A DNA stretch of 64,000 nucleotides from Zelopaecilomyces penicillatus (lineage: Eukaryota > Ascomycota > Sordariomycetes > Hypocreales > Pseudodiploosporaceae), in contig VCCP01000003.1 of NCBI GenBank assembly GCA_005765155.1, positions 3,100,001 through 3,164,000 on the forward strand, read 5' to 3'. Each line of letters starts with the position of its first letter. Positions within the stretch are counted from its first letter, which is position 1. The position numbers were made by a program, and so were the translations under genes. This document shows, piece by piece, positions 57,801 through 64,000 of this stretch. The notes beneath the pieces were generated by a model. That model was not told where the DNA came from, did not search any database, and saw only the letters and a program-made list of their open reading frames with translations.

Positions 57801-58823
57801 AGAAGAAAAGTAAGATGAAATAAGGGTGTAGCGGAAATAAGGCAAATAATGTGTTTTTGTATGTTTTACTATAGTGTGAAGGCAGTGCTATAATTTGCAT
57901 CGTTCTAAACAAAAATATTCTGTGATGCATGGAAATAGAAGTAAAATATCCAAGGAGCCTTGTCAGGGAAGCATTGGAATTCTTCTTAGAATCCTCGTTT
58001 CTGTCTGATGACAAAACGGCATTCAATCCACGGTTTAGTAATGTTTTATAGACAAAAGCTCTCCACATGACTATTTAAAAGGTACCAACTTTAGATAACA
58101 TGCTCAATTGAAACACAGCACTCAATGGGATTCCAATACCAGCGTGTCATGAATCTCGAAATATAGTATCAAAAACGCTCGTCATAATGCCCTCTAGTAT
58201 GTAATTCCGCCACCCAAAACTCCACTTATTTGCACACCCCCCAAGCATCTGATCTGATACCTCTTCTTCTCAAAACAAAAAAACACCCTTGGCTATAGAG
58301 AAGCGTCACACCAAAAACACTGAAAATAATAGTTCTGCCCCAATCCTCCCATAATAACTGGAGACTCCCCTTTTTGGTTGGTTTTAAAAGAAAATAAAAA
58401 AATTGCCTGCAATGTCTGTTTGTCCTCTGTAAAAATCCAAACGCCACCCATCTTCCCCCAATATAGACCCTAACCAGCTCCATGAAAAGCACACCAAGCC
58501 TTCGCATTCTTTAGGTGAAAATACGATATGCCCATCGATTTCATATTGTAGAGAAAATATAGTAAACTCTTCCATCTGGCGATTTCTTGTCGCGAGCACA
58601 GGCGAGGTGGAGAAAGAAGAAAAAAAAGTGTATGTCGTTGTTCGTGTACGTCGTTTCAGTCGTTCTTCATATGCTGGCTGATAATTGGACACATGTCGTA
58701 AAGATGCAAACAGAATAGCAAATGCGAAAAATCACAAGCGAGAAACTCAAAAACAAAAGAGAACAGTTGCCGTATTGTCAGACCAAGATTGGCGAATTTC
58801 CCCATAATTGCAATGAGGCGTAT
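57801..58823. other. 3' intergenic between convergent GH31 and caspase-C2H2 genes
   Basis: AT-rich with several A and C runs; no supportable gene. Open minus-strand frames at 58226-58692 lie in the likely 3' UTR of the next gene and have no motif. Confidence 0.5.
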
Positions 58824-61542
58824 TTATCCAGTTGCCACGTCCATTTCGTCATGACCAGGCTTGGGATCCATTATTGAATCTTCACCCTGCGGAGAAGCGT
58901 TGTCTGTCAGTGCGGTTAAAGTCGATTCGTTGTGCTCCAGTGTTGGGCCTCCAGTGCCAGTGCCGCCGCCACCTCCTCCCAGCATTCCGTTGTTGGCACA
59001 TAGTCGATATTCGCCATCCTCTTTAAGCTCAATAATACCCTCCTCAAGCGCCCATTGAGCAAGAAGAGCATCTACTCCAAGCCGCTGTCCCTCGCCCTTC
59101 TCCATATGCCGCCCCACGTGCTCCGTCCATTCATCCCAAGAAGAAGGGCCCTCGAAGACTCCATGGCAGTCAGACTTTGGACAGGCTGACCTTTGAGGTG
59201 GGTGACGCCTAGTGACCAGGCAGGATTGTTGCATTTCTTTTACATGTGCTTCCCAGTCGGCCTGAAGCTTAGCATCACCCTTGGCTATCGTCCTTTTGAT
59301 CTGAAAGGGAGCATGCATTCGACGAAGATGCTGCGTGAACAAATCTTTTCGATTGAATTCGTTGCCCTTGCCCTCAACCGTGGTCTGCGGGCACGAAGAA
59401 CAGCGATAGAACTGCAAGCAGAGATGCTGTGAGGCTATATGTCTCTTCCATTCATTCTTAGATCCGAAGGTGCTTTTGCAACCGGCAAACGAGAAGGCGC
59501 ACGGGAACGGCCGGGTATGCGCGGCAGCAATGTGTTTGCGAAGTGAGGAAGTGTCTTTGAACGGAGCATGGCTGCAATGATTGCAGCGGATCTCTTGCTT
59601 GAAGAGAGCACGTCGTGGTACTTTTACTCGTCCGTTTCCGCTCGGATCTAAGAGCATGGTCGATTCGTCGACGCCGGATTCGTTCGCATCTAGAGGGGAT
59701 GCAGTATCGTCATGCCTCGCTTCGGGTATTCCATCTGGCAATGTTGTTCGGAGCCTCTCCGCTGGTTGTGCGCCTCCATCGCTCCTATGTCGAACGTGGC
59801 TAAGAGCTTTTAGCTGCTCGGCAGCCTCCTGCATTTCAGCCGAACCCTCAACGTCGTCTTTGGACTTGAGTGAAGTGGCTCCCGGAGGCGGGGCGGAAGC
59901 AAAAGGTGGTCCCGAAGGACTGCTTTGAGGTCTATATTCGGACCTCTCACTTGACGGAATTCCATCCTTTGTTACGGAATGATGATATGGGTTATCACGC
60001 CCTTCTACTTCCCGCCGCAACCGTGTTGGTGTCCCAGTTGCCATCTCCCTTGCTTCCAACAGAATCCGCCCATCCTCAACCTCTTTCGCAGACGGACGTA
60101 TGCCCGTCGGGCCAACGAGCCGTTCATAGAGATGAATCATGTTATGAGAGCTGATGTAGCCTAGGAAACAGCAGACCTTATCATGCTGAACCACATTCCA
60201 GATGGAGTGCGGCATAGATATTAAAAGCATGGTTGGAGGTCCTAAGAACATGCCCTCTACGACAATTCTAGCTCCAAGGGGTGGCTTATTTTGAAGCCAT
60301 TGGTTGTAAAAAGACATATCTGGACTTGCATCCCCAACAAATGTCGTACAAACTAGAATTCGGGGCTCGTCAAATCTAAGATCTGTAACCGACTCCGGGT
60401 CAATTAAGTTGTCTTCACGAGCGCGTCGAGACTGTGCGTCGACCGCATCGGCGCCGTTCAAGGAAGAAGCGGGGAGGTTTGGCCCGACCAGCGATGCTAA
60501 TGTAAGGTTTTGCCCATTTCCAGGCGTGAGGGAGAGAAAAAATGGTAGTTGAGCTGGGAGAGGATTCGGGTTCGCGCCATTGGCAACATTTACCGTAGTG
60601 TGGTCTTGGGCCAAATGCTGCAGTCTAAGTGATCGAGCTTCTTCATACAGCCGCTGGGCACTGAAGGGTCGTCCGGAGCTAAGCTTACGAAGAGCCTCCA
60701 CCAGGCTGGTGGTGAAAGAGCGTTGGCCGGAAATGTCACGCAAATTGTGTTCAGGAGAACAAGCTGCGATAGCCTGTTTCATGCCGTGGCTGCCAGCGAC
60801 TGCGGTGTCGGGGTCGAAACATGTGTCCAAAAGCAGCAAAATGTCGGATTGCGCATCCTCGAAAAGACAACGAACACCATCCCACTTGAGTTTGGCAGCA
60901 TCCTCGCGCTTATTGCTATGATTGGGGGATCGGTCAGAGTGCCATAATGAAAGAACGCAAGCCAAAGCAGCCAGGCAACTCACCAGGCCCAGTACAGTTG
61001 GCCATCGGAGCCGGCATAGCCATAGCCAGCGTAGTATATCATGAGGAGGTGGTTCGGTCTGGCATTTTCAAGAAATGAAGCCATCTGGACGCCGAGCTTT
61101 ATGCTGGGGTTTGGTACTGTAGGGATCTGCCATCTTTTGGTGTCGTAACCGTACTCCTTCTGGAAGACATGTTCGACTGATGCAAGATCCTCGTCGACAC
61201 TTCTGTCCTCCTCCCAACTTAATAAAAGCACAGAGACGTCACTGTACGGTAGTCGCTCTGTCTGGCGTTGGATCAGCATGGCGGCGTCCTGTAAATGGCG
61301 GGCAAAGGATTCGAAGTCATGGCGCTCCGCCTGAGGGGCATCGTGGGCAGTATAATGCTGTTGCGGCTAGAATCGATTGAAATCAGCAGGGAAGATTCGC
61401 ACATATTTCTGAGGTTCAGGGTCAGAAAGGGGATATGAAGGCTAACCGGTTCGTGAGGATATTGTGTTGTAGGTTGAACATTGGGGGCCGAGGAAGCGTT
61501 GACCTTGGGAGCGAGCTTCCGCTTCTTACTGGACGGTTCCAT
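58824..61542 (-). CDS. caspase-fold (pseudo-protease) / C2H2 zinc-finger fusion protein
   Basis: Three exons on the minus strand: 61542-61447, 61366-60984, 60915-58824; 856 aa. N-terminal basic motif SSKKRKLAPK (about residues 4-13) looks like a nuclear localisation signal. Residues about 75-290 have the strand pattern of a C14 caspase-like domain: VSVLLLSWEED, LLMIYYAGYG (143-148) and DILLLLDTCFD (184-194). The YYAGHG-type His is Tyr147 while Cys192 is kept, so protease activity is doubtful. A variable linker follows (about 370-590), then C2H2 fingers from residue 604 (CNHC...H...H; CAFSFAGC...H...H; CSSC...H...H) and a fourth finger-like motif at about 738 (CPKSDC). No pathway is known to me; a role as a regulatory or death-related factor is inference. 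Phases agree at both junctions. Confidence 0.75.
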
Positions 61543-64000
61543 GGACAAGATCTGAAGACACTGTGGGTGAATGAGTGGAAATGGAGGACTAAAAAAATCG
61601 ACGAAAATTGGGAGGTAAGAATTGAAAGACAAAAAAAGAGTCAGTAAGGCAGGAAGGGTGGAAGTAGAGAGTTCGCTGTGATGAGGAAATTGCGAGAGAG
61701 AGTGTGGCAGCGAGACAAGAGAAGAAGAATAAGGCTGAGGTGTGGTGACAGGTCAGGGTGTCTGTGTTCAAGGCTAGTGGGGACTTTGAAGGCGAGGCTG
61801 TATGTAAGTGGGCTTGCAAGCACAGAGGAGCGCTGGGAGCGCTGGGAGGACTGGAAGCAGGTCGGTGGTCTGTCAGCCAGTAAAGCTCGTTTGCAGGGGT
61901 ATTTAGGTACGCAGCCCAGCCTGTGTCCAGCAGCCATACGCCATAACCTGCCGCTATTATATGGAGCCCCTCCAAAGTAGCGAGCAAAGACAGGCTGGAC
62001 AGCTTGATAGCCCTCCATGGATAGCCTGGACAGGTTCCGCCGCCTGCCCGCCTGACCCTTTCGGCGGGGACTGCTGGGGCGCTGTCATTGGCTGGTTGTC
62101 GAGGCGGAACCTGCTGAAGAACTAGTAGCCAGTGAAAGCGAAAGCGGGGGCGTAGGGAAAAGAACATCAAAAGCCCTGTTGCCAGGTTGGCACCAGCCCA
62201 GCCTGACATGATACGATCAAGCTGGTGATTGATTCCGTCGTACAAGAAATTATCAAACACTCATTACATCCATCCCACAATACTGAACCATGCGATTGGG
62301 ATACGGCGGCGGAACCAGTGCTAGGGACCCTGTCTGGTGGGCCAACCAGATCACTGGAAGAAGAGATGGCCACGCACCAACACGAACTTCAGACAGACCA
62401 GGCTGTGCCATCAGTTTGTAACGTTTACGGGTACGGTTTGGCTGTGGACCATCCTACATCCCAGGCCCTCCATCTGGATTGGATATATTCGAGCGAGGGC
62501 ACTAGCTGTACGTTACCGAATAACAATATGCGGCCCAGGCTCAAGCGGAGGCCGTGTGTGCCTTTTCAAAGCTAGTCAAGGGCATAGGGCAGGCAGGCAT
62601 TGGAGTCAGCCTCGCTCGGTGCTGGTTGGTGCAGAATTGAACTACCTAGTTTCACCTGCCCTCGATTCGTCGGCTTCGCATTTGAGTCGCCATCGTCCGC
62701 CCGCAGCGGCCCTGCGCTGAAATCAGAAACTTTGAAGCTGAAGAGACCTGCTTCAAATGGGCCCGACTGGCTGTCAGCTCTCCAACCAGACCTGCAGGAG
62801 TCGGTCTGGCGGACGCAAGCAGGAATTGTCAATGGCCGCTTCTCTAGCCTCACACATTTGCTTGGACGAATCACCAAAAATTTTAGCCTCGCACCAGCAT
62901 GTGGCATCCAGCAGAGCGGCCAGGGCCTGGCCACCTGGAGCCCTGGTTGAAAAATGGACTACTTTTGCACCATCATTCAGTTTGTGACGCAACGACGCGC
63001 AACGCAAATGCTTTGGCATTCATTCAATGTAGAAAGTCAGGATACGGAGCAGTAAGTGCTACGTAACCCTTTAGGGCTCAGATTTGCGACTAGTTCTATC
63101 TCGGGAAAGGCTACTGTCCGAATTGCGAGGGGTTTGAAGCAGTTATTGAGGCTTGAGCTTGCAGAATCGACCTCACGGATAGGAGTAAAACTGCAAGTCA
63201 TCCCGGCCATATTTGCACTTACATACTAGTACAATAGGATCCAAGTCCACATTATCGAGTTGCAACGGGGCTAGTGTCTTCCGCAAGTTTGATGGTTGCG
63301 GAGCCACAACTTTTCGACTAGAGGAATGCCACGTCCCAAGAATGCAACACATAAGTTAAGATGTGTGGCATATCAACAGCCTTGGAGACCGGCATCTTCA
63401 TCCAACGTCAGTTTAGCTCAGTGTTTGTTTGCTCGCATAGAACTGGAGTACTTGTACTTGTATTCCCAGACTTGGCAAGCCCCCTCCTTACCTCCAAGCC
63501 GGCAGTAGGAAATGGCTGGTAAACTAACATGAACACTAGCACTAATAACCCGGTGCAAGTAACAAGTCATATTCCTGGAGCTTCGGAATGCAAGATAGAT
63601 TGTATGCAGACGCTAGGAAGTTTTACATCGACAGGCCAATCCGATATAATATCTTTTTGCTCCCGGTTCCGGACTGTCTATTGTCTCAAAGATGACGTGT
63701 CTGGGTAGAGGGGAGTCGTAGAGGCAAATTTCTCACGCACACGAGAAATGTATACAGACCTACACCTACCTACATGATACAGCGCATGGTGTGGAGGCAT
63801 GCATACACATATGATCCGTACATACTACACTGGGCTGCAGACAGATATGCCATGTTGTAGCTGCCGGCCCCCATTTCAGCGGCCGTTGATAGACTGGTGA
63901 TGCCGCCAGTTAATTGACTTACAACACAAGGTCGGTGACGCCCAACCGGAACGGCTTGTAACGTTAAAATCCCTCTCTCTCATATGCGACTCTTCAGCTT
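61543..64000. other. intergenic to window end
   Basis: Promoter and leader of the caspase-C2H2 gene (C/T-rich on its sense strand), then about 2 kb without a recognisable gene. An 11-base inverted repeat (62031-62041 and 62103-62113) lies about 490-570 bases upstream of the ATG. Open frames at 62225-62950 on both strands have no motif. TACCTA hexamers recur near 63760. Confidence 0.5.

Noticed and set aside
61589..62260. 223-codon minus-strand open frame upstream of the caspase-C2H2 gene
   Set aside because: It lies in the C/T-rich leader and promoter of that gene, has Leu/Ser/Pro composition from pyrimidine-rich DNA and no motif or splice support.
62225..62950. Open frames of about 115-127 codons near the right end
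   Set aside because: Mutually overlapping on both strands, without motifs or splice-site support.
1..64000. tRNA, rRNA, CRISPR or transposon
   Set aside because: I scanned for T-loop-like GTTCRANYC patterns, long direct repeats and transposase or reverse-transcriptase motifs and found none I could support; a tRNAscan and RepeatMasker run would be decisive.

Overview
The window is nuclear DNA from a filamentous ascomycete. The gene content (BCK1-type MAPKKK, FIG1, ISU1, FMP25, GH31, GH47, small secreted Cys-rich protein), the short 50-130 nt GT-AG introns and the long T/C-rich intergenic stretches point to Sordariomycetes, most likely Hypocreales; I cannot name a genus. I see no bacterial-style operons, rRNA, tRNA, transposase or reverse transcriptase. 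All gene models are my own reading of frames and splice sites, with no transcript support.

Layout. 1-13.5 kb (+ strand): a cytosolic GH5 ergosteryl-beta-glucosidase-like protein with a C-terminal CaaX box, a six-exon COG0523/CobW GTPase, and a 1685-aa cell-wall-integrity MAPKKK (BCK1). 15-27 kb: a type II membrane GH47 mannosidase (+), FIG1 (-), the Dsl1-complex tether TIP20 (+) and a YMC1-like mitochondrial carrier (-). 27.6-36.2 kb, all minus strand: a small secreted 10-cysteine protein, a tandem-GFA-domain protein, a Gfd2-like RNase H-fold protein with degenerate catalytic positions, and the Golgi tether COG3. 36.6-40 kb (+): FMP25 and ISU1, both mitochondrial. 41.3-51.6 kb, all minus: a carotenoid oxygenase, a single-pass Ser/Thr-rich surface protein, a Cys-rich probable GPI protein and a Q-rich coiled-coil protein of unknown function. 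54.9-57.8 kb (+): secreted GH31 alpha-glucosidase. 58.8-61.5 kb (-): a caspase-fold/C2H2 zinc-finger fusion. The remainder is intergenic.

Most genes are housekeeping genes that merely lie near each other. There are themes: vesicle tethering and secretory glycan handling (COG3, TIP20, GH47), mitochondria (ISU1, FMP25, YMC1-like), and signalling or mating (BCK1, FIG1). The least ordinary locus is the caspase-C2H2 fusion: it has an N-terminal nuclear-localisation-like motif, keeps a candidate catalytic Cys (C192), but carries Tyr instead of His in the YYAGHG-type motif (Y147). Other points to follow up are three introns that are multiples of three without in-frame stops, a CaaX box on a glycosidase, a pro-peptide with a KR-EA step ahead of a 10-Cys domain, and a CBC:HapX-like site upstream of ISU1.
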